Shown piece by piece: positions 18,189 to 28,365 of a stretch of 53,743 nucleotides of DNA. The stretch spans positions 756,960 to 810,702 of the forward strand of contig NZ_CH724141.1 of assembly GCF_000153325.1 (NCBI RefSeq), in the 5' to 3' direction. Position numbers and translations under genes: made by a program. How positions within the stretch are numbered: position 1 is the stretch's first letter; each line of letters begins with the position of its first letter. The notes beneath the pieces are model-generated. The model saw only the letters and a program-made list of their open reading frames with translations, did not search any database and had not been told where the DNA came from. The DNA comes from Photobacterium sp. SKA34 (GTDB taxonomy: Bacteria > Pseudomonadota > Gammaproteobacteria > Enterobacterales > Vibrionaceae).

Positions 18189-18233
18189 CCACCAACAAAG
18201 AAGGGAGAGAGATGTACTTAATCGTAATGCCAT
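18177..18233 (-). CDS. Putative Trp-sensing leader peptide upstream of trpS2
   Basis: An 18-codon reading frame, MALRLSTSLSLLCWWRSY, ends at TAG and has two consecutive TGG codons (18194-18189) close to its 3' end. It starts about 20 nt after an extended -10 promoter (TGATATAAT) and lies about 120 nt before the TrpRS start, as leader peptides of attenuation systems do. GAGG lies 16 nt before the ATG, a little far for a ribosome site. Too short for standard gene callers. Ribosome-mediated attenuation of an auxiliary, indolmycin-resistant TrpRS gene is known in Streptomyces; a similar role here is inferred. Confidence 0.65.
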   Translation of the reverse strand: MALRLSTSLSLLCWWRSY

Positions 18234-18258
18234 AAAAAAATAATATTCCTCAAATGTT

Positions 18259-18267
18259 ATTATATCA
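18259..18267 (-). promoter_or_regulatory. Extended -10 promoter for the leader and trpS2
   Basis: The minus strand reads TGATATAAT, a perfect extended -10 (TGnTATAAT), about 26 bp before the leader ATG. The -35 region is poor, as expected for an extended -10 promoter. Confidence 0.55.
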
Positions 18268-18386
18268 AGCGCTTTATGCTTTACTTTGTTTATTAAAATT
18301 GAAAACTAACCACTGATTTTTTGAACATGCGAAAATCGTAATAAAGTATAAAATACCTCACATTAGATTGTGTTGAGGTATAAGCC

Positions 18387-18473
18387 ATGTCATTTAAGTT
18401 TACTTATTTCTTTTTCTTAATTTTTGCATCCGTACTTTGGATCGGTATTCCACTACTTGCTGTTTCAGTTTAA
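18387..18473 (+). CDS. Candidate 28-residue single-span membrane protein
   Basis: ATG 18387 is preceded by GTTGAGG at a spacing of 8 and opens a 28-codon frame ending at TAA 18471. After MSFK the sequence is one long hydrophobic segment (FFFLIFASVLWIGIPLLAV), enough to cross the membrane once. It is divergent from the Trp leader and upstream of the alanine symporter. No homologue recognised; the ribosome site and membrane-like content make it credible, not certain. Confidence 0.5.
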   Translation: MSFKFTYFFFLIFASVLWIGIPLLAVSV

Positions 18474-18531
18474 TCTGTTGTATTTGTTTTTTATTTCGGC
18501 TGATTATTCTTATTTAAAAAGAGGTTGTCCG

Positions 18532-18576
18532 TTAATATTAAGAATATTATTTCACAGTGAATATTCTTAATATTAA
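18532..18576. repeat. Perfect 17-bp inverted repeat, 11-nt spacer
   Basis: Arms TTAATATTAAGAATATT (18532-18548) and its exact complement (18560-18576) flank ATTTCACAGTG. It lies 58 bp after the small membrane ORF. It could act as a terminator, a transcription-factor site or a remnant of a small repeat element. Confidence 0.7.
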
Positions 18577-18994
18577 GGCTAGTTAAGTAAGCTCATCGCT
18601 TTTTTATTCATGAGTATTGATTTTTTATTCTTTATTTTGTGCTGTTACTCTTTCCTTTATCCGATAGTCATCTCATTTATGCAGATAAAAATACTAATCT
18701 GTGTAAGATACTCCCCATAATTCGCGCTTTTTTTGTAAGAGATATGCGATTTATATAATTCTTATTCTCATCTTTTTGTTTAACTCCCATTCTTAAAATA
18801 GCCGCAGTGGCTGATTTTTTATTTTCATCCTACTGTTTTTAAATGTTTTTTATTTCCCTGTCATTGTTGGTAAGTAAGTTGATTGTTATTTTTGTTATAT
18901 GAAATGCTTGTTTCATGCCTTTATGATAGGGGCTTTATTCAAATTTAGGATGTTGCTATGTTAAAAGTGTAAACACAATGTAAAACTATAAATG
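18577..18994 (+). other. AT-rich leader region before the alanine symporter
   Basis: About 420 bp without an open reading frame of note, low in G and C, upstream of the AGCS gene. Apart from the palindrome at 18995-19011 nothing is recognised; the promoter should lie here. Confidence 0.4.
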
Positions 18995-19011
18995 TGAATG
19001 TTGAACATTCA
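18995..19011. promoter_or_regulatory. 17-bp palindrome just upstream of the AGCS ribosome site
   Basis: TGAATGTT-G-AACATTCA is a perfect 8-bp-arm palindrome ending 4 bp before the Shine-Dalgarno AAGGA. It could be an operator or an mRNA hairpin affecting translation. Confidence 0.45.
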
Positions 19012-19025
19012 AACAAGGATGTTGT

Positions 19026-20555
19026 ATGAATAAATTTTTAATGACAGCTGCCATGCTTGGCGTATCAGGTAGCACCTTTGCTAGCTCTCTCGATGAGAAG
19101 ATTAATGAAGTTGTTGCCCCGATTGTTAACCCTTTTGTTGGAATGATTTTCTCTTCTATTCCTCTTCCTTTTACTGATGTTCAAGCGCCGTGGATTGTAC
19201 TTTGGCTTGTTGTAGCTGCTGTATTTTTTACCGCTTACATGGGCTTTATCAATATTCGTGGTTTTAAACACGCCGTTAAAATTGTTAAAGGAGATTATGC
19301 TGATCCTAAAGACAGTGGGGATGTCACGCCATTTCAGGCTTTATCAACAGCGCTTTCAGGTACTGTTGGTTTAGGTAATATTGCAGGTGTTGCTGTTGCT
19401 GTAACAATTGGTGGTGCCGGTGCAACGTTCTGGATGATCCTTGCTGGTTTACTTGGCATGTCGACTAAATTTGTTGAGTGTTCACTTGCTGTTAAGTACC
19501 GTACTTATAATCCAGATGGCACTGTCTCTGGTGGTCCTATGTACTACCTAAGCCAAGGTTTAGAAAAACGCGGTAATGCAGCATTAGGCCGCACGCTTGC
19601 AGTTCTCTTTTCAATCTTTGCGATTGGTGGCGCGTTAGGCGGCGGTAACATGTTCCAAGCCAACCAAGCGTATAAGCAAGTTGTTGGTGTAACGGGTGGC
19701 GATTTATCTTTCTTTGCTGATAAAGGTTGGTTGTTTGGCTTGATCCTCGCGCTATTGGTGGCTTTCGTTATCATTGGTGGTATTAAGTCGATTGCTAAAG
19801 TAACAGCGAAAGTTGTTCCATTCATGGCGATTATCTATGTTGGTGCGGCATTAGTTATCCTACTGATGAACTACAATCTGATTGATGATGCATTTGCTCA
19901 AATTATTAATGGTGCATTTACTGGCGAAGGTATTACTGGTGGTGTGATTGGTGTGTTAATCCAAGGCTTTAAACGTGCAGCGTTCTCGAATGAAGCAGGT
20001 GTGGGTTCAGCTGCGATTGCTCACTCAGCCGTAAAAACGAAAGAGCTAATTTCTGAAGGTTATGTATCACTGTTAGAACCGTTTATCGATACGGTTGTGA
20101 TTTGTACCATGACTGCACTAGTTATCATTATTACCGGTCAATTAGGTTCAGGACTTGCAGGCGTTGAATTAACTTCAGCAGCATTTGGTAGCTCAATCTC
20201 TTGGTTCCCATTGGTACTTGCTGTCGCGGTTGTTCTCTTTGCTTTCTCTACAATGATCTCTTGGTCTTACTATGGTCTTAAAGCGTGGACTTACCTATTC
20301 GGTGAAAGTAAGAAAGCGGAGATGGCGTTTAAACTGATGTTCTGTACTTTCGTTGTTATCGGTGCATCAATGAACTTAGGCCCTGTTATCGACTTCTCTG
20401 ATGCTATGATCTTCTCAATGGCACTGGTTAATATTGTTGGTCTATACATCATGGCACCAGAAGTTAAACGTGATTTGAAAGATTACCTACTACGTTTGAA
20501 AAACGGTGAAATTAAAGAACAAGGTAAAGGTGCAGCGGAACTTACTAAACAATAA
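19026..20555 (+). CDS. Sodium:alanine symporter, AGCS family
   Basis: 509 residues, about 11 membrane segments. Family signatures include the N-terminal [17 protein letters not shown] region, [21 protein letters not shown] and the [16 protein letters not shown] segment. It imports alanine or glycine with Na+ across the inner membrane. The first 19 residues look like a cleavable signal sequence ([10 protein letters not shown]), often seen in marine members. AAGGA precedes the ATG by 6 bp. Single gene with a strong terminator. Confidence 0.93.
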   Translation: MNKFLMTAAMLGVSGSTFASSLDEKINEVVAPIVNPFVGMIFSSIPLPFTDVQAPWIVLWLVVAAVFFTAYMGFINIRGFKHAVKIVKGDYADPKDSGDVTPFQALSTALSGTVGLGNIAGVAVAVTIGGAGATFWMILAGLLGMSTKFVECSLAVKYRTYNPDGTVSGGPMYYLSQGLEKRGNAALGRTLAVLFSIFAIGGALGGGNMFQANQAYKQVVGVTGGDLSFFADKGWLFGLILALLVAFVIIGGIKSIAKVTAKVVPFMAIIYVGAALVILLMNYNLIDDAFAQIINGAFTGEGITGGVIGVLIQGFKRAAFSNEAGVGSAAIAHSAVKTKELISEGYVSLLEPFIDTVVICTMTALVIIITGQLGSGLAGVELTSAAFGSSISWFPLVLAVAVVLFAFSTMISWSYYGLKAWTYLFGESKKAEMAFKLMFCTFVVIGASMNLGPVIDFSDAMIFSMALVNIVGLYIMAPEVKRDLKDYLLRLKNGEIKEQGKGAAELTKQ

Positions 20556-20577
20556 GATGTAGCTGTTAGATAAAAAA

Positions 20578-20600
20578 ATGCCGAGCAATATGCTCGGCAT
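20578..20600. terminator. Bidirectional terminator between AGCS and pilin genes
   Basis: ATGCCGAGCA and TGCTCGGCAT form a 10-bp stem with a 3-nt loop, flanked by A7 and T5, between convergent genes. Confidence 0.9.
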
Positions 20601-20613
20601 TTTTATGTTTGGG

Positions 20614-21171
20614 CTACTTACAAGAAGTAAACGTTAACTTATAACCTGAGGCTGTTGATGATGCAGGAGTATAGGTTAGGTAACAGTTATCACGATTCAT
20701 CTTATAACCGATGAAGTCACCGTCATCGTTCTTTGCTTGTTCAGCAAATTGTTTAAATGTGATTCTGTTCTCGCCTGCATGATTGGTGATACGCCAATCA
20801 GTAATAAAATTATCAATTAAGTTCTTTAATGTGCCGCTATCATTAAGTGGATAGCCATAAGCAAATACACAGTCATGACCGGGTTTACTCGAACAGCCAG
20901 GAATTTTTAGATCTGCGCCGTAAACTCCCGTACCGTCATAGCTACCTTTATTTCTTGTTGCAACGTAAGGCTCATTCTCTAGCCCTGCAACGGCAAGTTT
21001 AGAATACGTTGTGCCAAATGCGGATTTTAATGATCCTTCAAGCCCTCTTAATGATGCATCTCTGGCATCATTTTGTAGGTTCATAAATTTAGGCGCAGCG
21101 ACCACTGCTAAAATACCAAGAATAACAATAACAACGACAAGTTCTATTAACGTAAAACCATTCTTTTTCAT
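20614..21171 (-). CDS. Type IV pilin, MshA-like, not in a pilus operon
   Basis: About 185 residues from ATG 21171. It opens with the prepilin leader MKKNG and the hydrophobic helix [20 protein letters not shown], with Glu5 present, so PilD processing and pilus assembly are expected. Four cysteines lie in the globular part ([17 protein letters not shown] and the C-terminal CK), suggesting two disulfides as in MSHA-type pilins. A longer start at 21192 would add seven residues; the short leader fits the family better. No assembly genes are adjacent. Confidence 0.88.
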   Translation of the reverse strand: MKKNGFTLIELVVVIVILGILAVVAAPKFMNLQNDARDASLRGLEGSLKSAFGTTYSKLAVAGLENEPYVATRNKGSYDGTGVYGADLKIPGCSSKPGHDCVFAYGYPLNDSGTLKNLIDNFITDWRITNHAGENRITFKQFAEQAKNDDGDFIGYKMNRDNCYLTYTPASSTASGYKLTFTSCK

Positions 21172-21559
21172 CGGGGACAACTCATACATCATTCAAATTG
21201 AGTGGTGTTTTTTGTGGATTGTGTTCCTAATTCTCATTTTTGCAACATATTTATTGATTATAGAGGTTTTTTTTGATTTATTATTCATTTTAAGCGCTAT
21301 TTGTTGGGTCCTAATGAATACGTATTGCTTAAGTTTGTAAAAAGATAACGTTGATATGACGAAAGTTTGATTTTGGTCGGTCAATGAAAACAGATATTAG
21401 CGCGGCGTTAAATAAAACAAATGGGGTGTTCCTGTTGAAGTAGATTGTCAGCATGCCCATTAGCTGTTAGTGTCGCACCCCTTACGCATGCTTGCTAAAT
21501 CAACATGCTGATATTCTAAAAACACGCTGTGGTGTGTTAGTTGTATACAGGACATAATT
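21172..21559. other. Divergent promoter region between pilin and dbpA
   Basis: About 390 bp that must hold the promoters of both genes. A GCATGC-containing stretch (near 21487) and CATGCTG (21511) were noted. No gene recognised. Confidence 0.4.
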
Positions 21560-22945
21560 TTGAGCCAGACTGCTTTTTCTACGTTAAACCTTAACCCTGA
21601 TTTGCTCAGTAACTTAACGTCATTAGGTTACGACGCAATGACGCCGATCCAAGCGCAAAGCCTACCTTTAATTCTTGAGGGAAAAGATGTTATTGCTCAA
21701 GGTAAAACAGGTTCAGGTAAAACAGCAGCATTTGGCTTGGGATTACTACAGAATCTAAAAGTAAAACGCTTTCGTGTGCAGACGTTAGTATTGTGCCCAA
21801 CGCGTGAGCTTGCCGATCAGGTAGCGAAAGAGATTCGTCGCTTAGCTCGCGCTATTCACAATATTAAAGTTTTAACATTATGCGGCGGTACACCTTTCGG
21901 GCCACAAATTGGTTCATTAGAGCATGGTGCACATATTATTGTGGGTACACCTGGTCGTGTCGAAGAACACGTGCGTAAAGGCTTTCTATGTTTAGATGAG
22001 CTAAATACGTTAGTGCTTGATGAAGCTGACCGAATGTTAGAAATGGGTTTTCAAGATTCATTAGATGCAATTATTGATGTTGCGCCAAGCGATCGTCAAA
22101 CGCTACTGTTCAGTGCAACATATCCAACTCAAATTGCTTCTATTGCAAAACGTATTATGCGTAATCCTGTTGAAGTTAAAGTTGAATCTAACCACGACAA
22201 TAGCAGTATCTCTCAGCACTTCTATAAAGTAGAGAGTAATGATGACCGTTTACGTGCTGTGCGTTTACTACTTAGCCAGCACCGCCCTGAATCATGTGTG
22301 ATTTTTTGTAATACCAAACGTGAAGCACAAGAGATTTCTGATGATCTTGAAGATTATGGCTTTAGCTCAATTGCATTACACGGTGATTTAGAGCAGCGTG
22401 AACGCGATCGTACTTTAGTCTTGTTTGCTAATAAGAGCCGTTCAATTTTAGTGGCAACCGATGTGGCTGCGCGTGGCCTTGATATTGATAATCTTGATGC
22501 GGTGATTAACTATCATTTAGCACGTGATACTGAAGTGCACGTGCACCGTATTGGTCGTACCGGTCGTGCGGGTAGTAAAGGTATTGCTTGTTCGTTATTT
22601 AGCGATAAAGAGCATTATAAAGTCGCATTACTTGAAGATTACCTTGATCGCCCAATCTCAGGTGAAGCGTTACCAGCCGAGCATCTATTAGATCAACCAA
22701 CGTTCCGCCCTGAAATGGTAACGTTAATGATTGATGGCGGTAAAAAACAGAAAGTGCGTCCGGGTGATATTTTAGGTGCATTGACGGGTGAAAATGGTAT
22801 CGCTGGTAGTGATGTGGGTAAAATTAATGTCTTTGACTTCTGTGCTTATGTAGCAGTGAAGCGTGAAGTTGTACGTGCTGCATTGAAAAAGCTAGAAAAC
22901 GGTCGAATTAAAGGTCGTAACTTCCGCTCTCGTCAATTACGCTAA
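21560..22945 (+). CDS. dbpA: ATP-dependent RNA helicase DbpA
   Basis: 461 residues with all DEAD-box motifs: Q motif (GYDAMTPIQAQSLP), AQGKTGSGKT, PTREL, LDEADRM, SAT and HRIGRTGRAG, then the C-terminal RNA-binding domain (about 390-461) that recognises hairpin 92 of 23S rRNA. It remodels the peptidyl-transferase region during 50S assembly. The N-terminus (FSTLNLNPDLLSNLTSLGY) aligns with E. coli DbpA, which supports the unusual TTG start at 21560, preceded by AGGA. Single gene. Confidence 0.95.
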   Translation: MSQTAFSTLNLNPDLLSNLTSLGYDAMTPIQAQSLPLILEGKDVIAQGKTGSGKTAAFGLGLLQNLKVKRFRVQTLVLCPTRELADQVAKEIRRLARAIHNIKVLTLCGGTPFGPQIGSLEHGAHIIVGTPGRVEEHVRKGFLCLDELNTLVLDEADRMLEMGFQDSLDAIIDVAPSDRQTLLFSATYPTQIASIAKRIMRNPVEVKVESNHDNSSISQHFYKVESNDDRLRAVRLLLSQHRPESCVIFCNTKREAQEISDDLEDYGFSSIALHGDLEQRERDRTLVLFANKSRSILVATDVAARGLDIDNLDAVINYHLARDTEVHVHRIGRTGRAGSKGIACSLFSDKEHYKVALLEDYLDRPISGEALPAEHLLDQPTFRPEMVTLMIDGGKKQKVRPGDILGALTGENGIAGSDVGKINVFDFCAYVAVKREVVRAALKKLENGRIKGRNFRSRQLR

Positions 22946-22980
22946 GTGCTCATTCAATCGAATAAAAAGTCTTAAGAAAA

Positions 22981-22998
22981 GCCGATAGTAATATCGGC
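22981..22998 (+). terminator. Terminator of dbpA
   Basis: GCCGATA-GTAA-TATCGGC followed by TTTTTT; A4 precedes the stem. Confidence 0.92.
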
Positions 22999-23006
22999 TT
23001 TTTTAC

Positions 23007-23609
23007 TATTCAAGAGTAATAAATCACAATATTAAAGTGTTTTATAAAAAATAGTGTTGGTATTGAGAGTAAATTAATTCACTAAGGTAGTAAGTCAGTT
23101 GGAATGAATGTTCATCAATACACAAGGTACAGTCACGCTCATCCTCATCAATTGAGTTGAGAGCTATCGCAATTGTTTTCCATAATTGTAATTCGCGATT
23201 TAGTGGTATATCAGCGATGAGTTTTTCATCACTATTGAAATTTATTGTTAAAATAGCTATACAGAATAGTGTGGTAGTGAAAGTGAAGCGAGAGTATGCA
23301 TATATATTCTTTTTAACAATAAATAAAGGTTTTTTATGGAATCAGCATCCCATTTTTTATTCCTTTTTTGTGTTCATCGTGAATGGCTATTACTTTTTAT
23401 TAGCATAATTACTAAGTTCTATACTGGTTTTCTCTAAATATGAGCAACAAAATGATAAAGTTGAACTCAAAACCTATTTATTAGCCAGTTAGTGGCAAAT
23501 AAATAGCCTTTAATTATATTGGGCAGATAAGAATATAGGGAGCTATATTCGTTATATTTTAAAACCACATAAATAATGTGATGTGTATTAAGCTATAGAG
23601 TATGAACTC
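23007..23609. other. About 600-bp intergenic region before the CPA1 antiporter
   Basis: AT-rich. An open frame at 23157-23408 has a TTG start, no ribosome site and no recognisable content, so it is not called. The antiporter promoter should lie at the right end. No riboswitch recognised. Confidence 0.4.
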
Positions 23610-25436
23610 ATGCATGAAGAAATGATTGGTCTAACCATCGCGGGACTGGGTGTTTTAGGCCTGAGCTGTCAATGGTTAGCATGGCGAATGAAATTGCCTG
23701 CGATTTTATTATTATTGATGGCTGGATTAATAATAGGGCCTGTGACAGGAGTATTTAATCCTAATATTCTATTTGGTGATTTACTGTTTCCATTAATTTC
23801 ATTATCAGTTGCTGTGATTCTATTTGAAGGCAGCTTGACGCTGAATTTTGATGAAATTAAAAATGTAAGGCGTAATGTAAAATCTATTGTCACTGTTGGG
23901 GCGATCATTACATGGATGATCACCAGTGTTGCTACCCATTACTTATTGGATTTTAGTTGGCCATTAGCCTTGCTGTTTGGTTCTATGACCGTTGTAACAG
24001 GGCCGACGGTGATTGTGCCGCTATTACGTACCGTTAGGCCACAAGCCAAACTCGCTAATATTTTACGGTGGGAAGGGATTTTAATTTATCCCATTGGTGC
24101 AATTTTCGTTGTTATTGTTTATGAGTTTATCGTCTCAAGTAGCACCATCCATAGTATTGAAGTTTTTGGTCTTATGCTGCTGGTGGGTCTGGTACTCGGT
24201 GGTGTAGCTGGTTGGCTATTAGCACATGTGTTACGTCGTCATTTATTACCAGAATATCTCCAACCTTTTGCTGTTTTAGCATTAGTACTTGGCGTATTTT
24301 CAGGTGCCAATGCGTTAGAGCCAGAAGCGGGATTATTGGCTGTTACAGTGATGGGAATGTGGCTGGCCAATGCGAAAGACGTCAATATTCAGCATATTTT
24401 GCACTTTAAAGAAAACTTAACAATCTTACTGATTTCTGGTTTGTTCTTGATCCTAGCATCACGCATTCAAATGTCTGACTTCCATGCATTAGGTTGGGGA
24501 GCGATCACTGTATTTGTAGTGATTCAACTTGTGTCTCGCCCAGTATCGATTTTCGTTTCCACTATGTTTAGTCAGCTAGCTTTTAAAGAAAAACTGTTTT
24601 TAGCTTGGGTAGCACCGCGAGGTATTGTTGCGGCAGCTATTTCAGCCTTGTTTGCGTTAAAGCTTTCAAATGATGGGGTAGCTGGTGCTGAACTATTAGT
24701 TCCATTAACCTTTATGGTGATTATTGGCACAGTGGTATTGCAAAGTTTAACTGCACGACCAATGGCTAAATTACTGGGCGTTGCGGAGCCTTCACCTAAA
24801 GGCTTTATTATTGTTGGTGCCAATGACGTTGCGCGCAATATTGCGTTAGCATTAAAAAAATATGATTGCCGTGTCGTAGTGACAGACTCTAACTGGGACT
24901 ATATTCGTGCTGCACGTATGGCGGGGCTTGAAACCTATTATGGTAATGCTGTATCAAGCCATGCGGATGAGTATTTAGATGTGATTGGTATTGGTCACTT
25001 GTTAGCGTTAACACCAGATAAGCATTTTAATGCGGTAGCAGCTATGCACTTTGAAAGTGATTTTGGTGGCCGTAATGTGTTCCGTTTGAACGGGCGTCGC
25101 CATAATAGTGGTTTAGAGAAACACTCAGCATCTCAAGCGCATAATGGTGCAGCTTTATTTGGTGAGGATATTAGTTATAAGAAATTAGCGAGTTTGATTA
25201 ACCAAGGTGGTGAGATTAAGCATACTAAGTTGAGTGATAACTTTACGTTAGAAGATTATTACGCGCAGTATAAAGCAAGCCAACTTATTCCAATGTTTGC
25301 GATTGATCCTAAAGGTTATATTTATACATATACGATTAACGATGAATTTGCTGTGAAGGCTGGTTGGACAATAGTTTCTCTAATTAAAGAATTAAAAGTC
25401 GCAGAAGAAATAAAAGAGATAAAAACAGAAGCTTAG
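23610..25436 (+). CDS. CPA1-type cation:proton antiporter with TrkA-N domain
   Basis: 608 residues. Residues 1 to about 395 form a 12-13-helix Na+/H+ exchanger-type membrane domain (LPAILLLLMAGLIIGP, VILFEGSLTLNFDE, GPTVIVPLLRTVRP, LAWVAPRGIVAAA). A soluble TrkA-N/RCK-like domain follows (GFIIVGANDVARNIALALKK). It would exchange Na+ or K+ for protons at the inner membrane, gated by a nucleotide. Specificity cannot be told from sequence. Single gene with its own terminator. Confidence 0.9.
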   Translation: MHEEMIGLTIAGLGVLGLSCQWLAWRMKLPAILLLLMAGLIIGPVTGVFNPNILFGDLLFPLISLSVAVILFEGSLTLNFDEIKNVRRNVKSIVTVGAIITWMITSVATHYLLDFSWPLALLFGSMTVVTGPTVIVPLLRTVRPQAKLANILRWEGILIYPIGAIFVVIVYEFIVSSSTIHSIEVFGLMLLVGLVLGGVAGWLLAHVLRRHLLPEYLQPFAVLALVLGVFSGANALEPEAGLLAVTVMGMWLANAKDVNIQHILHFKENLTILLISGLFLILASRIQMSDFHALGWGAITVFVVIQLVSRPVSIFVSTMFSQLAFKEKLFLAWVAPRGIVAAAISALFALKLSNDGVAGAELLVPLTFMVIIGTVVLQSLTARPMAKLLGVAEPSPKGFIIVGANDVARNIALALKKYDCRVVVTDSNWDYIRAARMAGLETYYGNAVSSHADEYLDVIGIGHLLALTPDKHFNAVAAMHFESDFGGRNVFRLNGRRHNSGLEKHSASQAHNGAALFGEDISYKKLASLINQGGEIKHTKLSDNFTLEDYYAQYKASQLIPMFAIDPKGYIYTYTINDEFAVKAGWTIVSLIKELKVAEEIKEIKTEA

Positions 25437-25464
25437 ATCTTTTAACTATCATCATAATGATAAG

Positions 25465-25481
25465 GGCACGTTAAACGTGCC
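25465..25481 (+). terminator. Terminator of the CPA1 antiporter gene
   Basis: GGCACG-TTAAA-CGTGCC followed by T7. Confidence 0.92.
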
Positions 25482-25770
25482 TTTTTTTATATGTTAAAAT
25501 CTATCACTGATTTCTTAGAATATCGTAGCTTAGCGTGAAATAAAAATAAGCATTTACTTATTAATCTCATCAATTGTTTTACTCGTTATAACATCGATCG
25601 TTGTGGTGGGGGAAAAACACTGTAATTAACGATTATTTTTTATCTAATACATGGCCCTGATCATAAGTCGAGCTATTAGGTGCCATTCTTTATTCTTTTG
25701 AGTGATAGCCATAAGCATCAGAGACTGTGGTTAAAATAGAACGTTAAATAAAAAGTACATTGAGAATAGG
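25482..25770. other. Intergenic region without recognised gene
   Basis: About 290 bp between two terminators. No reading frame or promoter stands out. A small RNA ending at the 25771-25804 hairpin is possible on the plus strand but has no direct support. Confidence 0.35.
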
Positions 25771-25804
25771 AAAAAGCAGAGATATGAAAGTATATCTGCT
25801 TTTT
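25771..25804. terminator. Strong hairpin, likely terminator of the FG-GAP lipoprotein gene
   Basis: AAAAAGCAGA (25771-25780) and TCTGCTTTTT (25795-25804) pair; additional pairs form inside. On the minus strand it lies about 110 bp past the stop at 25916; it would also work on the plus strand. Confidence 0.75.
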
Positions 25805-25915
25805 TATCGTTGTACGTCATTATAAATAATAATATTGTCAGGTAGAGAATTATTGAATGATAAAGGCATAATTTGCCTTTATCAAATTATATTGATTATT
25901 CGTTTTATTGATAGA

Positions 25916-27535
25916 TTATGGATGTAGATTACGAGTAACAACGGTATTAAATTCTTTAACCCCTACAATATCAGGTAAGCCATTACCATCAATATCACCT
26001 ATTAATCTAAAATTATCGGCTGAATCAAAACTAGCATCTTTAACAAAGTTTTTCCAGTGGTCTGTCGCGATTGGTAAACGGTTATTTAAAGTATAGACTG
26101 ATGTAACAGAGCCTAAGTATTCGTAGCGTTTACCTGTTGATAAAGCAATATATATTTCTTGTCTACCAATATTAAGTAAATCGGCACGTCCATTACCTGT
26201 CATATCAACGGCTTTTCTGACGTAGATTTTATTTGACCAATCAAGAAAATCTTCTTTATCACCCTCTCCATCATCAGCACGAAGCCATTTTGAACGTAAA
26301 CTAAAGTCCCCATCATTATCTTGCAAAGATACATAAATACCATGATGTCCATAACTGACAATATCTTGACGTTTATCACCATTAACATCGGCAAATTGTC
26401 TTATTGTTGTTTCTTCTGTATCGTTATCAAATGTTTCTGAATGTGCTGGATCTGTCGTACTTTTATGTCCGTATGAATTTGAAATTTTTTCAGGTTTTTC
26501 AAAATGGTCACCTTTATTAAATTGAGCATAAGTACCATTTTCACTGAAGATACCAATATCAGTCAGACCGTCACCATCAATGTCTGCCATCTGAATAATA
26601 TCTTTTGTTAAATCGAAGTTATTTTCCCCCCAAGATATCTCATCATCAAATTTACTTCCTGTTGAGAGTGCTACTTCTATATTTTCATTATTAATTGAAA
26701 TGGCATCGGCAAAATGATCTTTATTTATATCCGCAACAAAATATCGAATTGGTTTTTGATCATCACTAACATAGCTTCCCCAAGATTGAGGTGAATTGAA
26801 TTGTTTCCCTGATGATAATCCAACGACTAACTCTCCTGATTTAAAGCCAACCAGATCACTTTTTCCGTCACCATTAATATCTCCTAAAGCTAGAGTACTT
26901 TCTTGAGGTGACCAGCCATCCTGAATATTAAATTCTGAAGACCAAAACTCATCTTTACTGAATTCGCTAGAACGATAACTATTTTTCGGTGTAAAAAAGT
27001 TCTCACCAAACTGAGCATTAAATGATTTCATTGCTGATTTATCGATTGTTTCATTTCCACGAAAGATATGATAATGGCTTGATACAAGTTGATAAGAGTT
27101 AATGTTTACGCCTTTATCTTTTAATTTATCAATAATTATTTTTGCTTCAATTGCATTTTCGTCTGTTGTTGTTGAATTTTGCTCAAGAATTATTTGGTTT
27201 TCCTTAACATGGTGTTTTTCTATTAATATTTTTTTAAGAGCTTGAGCTTCGGTACTTTTGCCTTTAATTACGCAAGTTTGAACTGTTGTGGGATTGCCTT
27301 TTCCTGTCAATAGGTATATTGGGTTTTCTAATGATTTAGCTACTTCATAAGCTCGATCTGCTCGATACTCTAGTAGCTGTCTAGGTGTACAACTTGTACG
27401 ATTTACCTCAAGGCCAAGAGTGATTATTAAGTCTATCGGTTTTTCCATCGGGCTTATATTCTTATGCTCTGAATGGCACGCAGTTAAAGATATAGAGATT
27501 GCTGTTGAAAACAAAAGTAATTGCTTAAGTGACAT
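25916..27535 (-). CDS. Lipoprotein fusing a DUF218 (YdcF/SanA-like) domain to FG-GAP repeats
   Basis: 539 residues. A lipoprotein signal peptide (SLTAC, Cys20) is followed by a DUF218-like domain, about 34-185: PIDLIITLGLEVNR, YLLTGKG, then EQNSTTTDENAIEAK and QLVSSHYHIFRG. From about 215 to the end there are six Asp-rich FG-GAP/VCBS-type calcium loops: DINGDGKSD, DINKDHFAD, DIDGDGLTD, DVNGDKRQD, DMTGNGRAD and DIDGNGLPD, as in integrin-like propellers. DUF218 proteins such as SanA and ElyC act in envelope and peptidoglycan-precursor processes; the function of this combination is unknown. Single gene, probably on the periplasmic face or exported. Confidence 0.85.
   Translation of the reverse strand: MSLKQLLLFSTAISISLTACHSEHKNISPMEKPIDLIITLGLEVNRTSCTPRQLLEYRADRAYEVAKSLENPIYLLTGKGNPTTVQTCVIKGKSTEAQALKKILIEKHHVKENQIILEQNSTTTDENAIEAKIIIDKLKDKGVNINSYQLVSSHYHIFRGNETIDKSAMKSFNAQFGENFFTPKNSYRSSEFSKDEFWSSEFNIQDGWSPQESTLALGDINGDGKSDLVGFKSGELVVGLSSGKQFNSPQSWGSYVSDDQKPIRYFVADINKDHFADAISINNENIEVALSTGSKFDDEISWGENNFDLTKDIIQMADIDGDGLTDIGIFSENGTYAQFNKGDHFEKPEKISNSYGHKSTTDPAHSETFDNDTEETTIRQFADVNGDKRQDIVSYGHHGIYVSLQDNDGDFSLRSKWLRADDGEGDKEDFLDWSNKIYVRKAVDMTGNGRADLLNIGRQEIYIALSTGKRYEYLGSVTSVYTLNNRLPIATDHWKNFVKDASFDSADNFRLIGDIDGNGLPDIVGVKEFNTVVTRNLHP

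Positions 27536-28365
<830 letters not shown>

Noticed and set aside
23157..23408. 83-codon plus-strand frame upstream of the CPA1 antiporter
   Set aside because: TTG start without ribosome site, no recognisable motif, composition like the surrounding AT-rich intergenic DNA.
25482..25804. Independent small RNA ending at the 25771-25804 hairpin
   Set aside because: The hairpin is better explained as the terminator of the minus-strand lipoprotein gene; no promoter seen.
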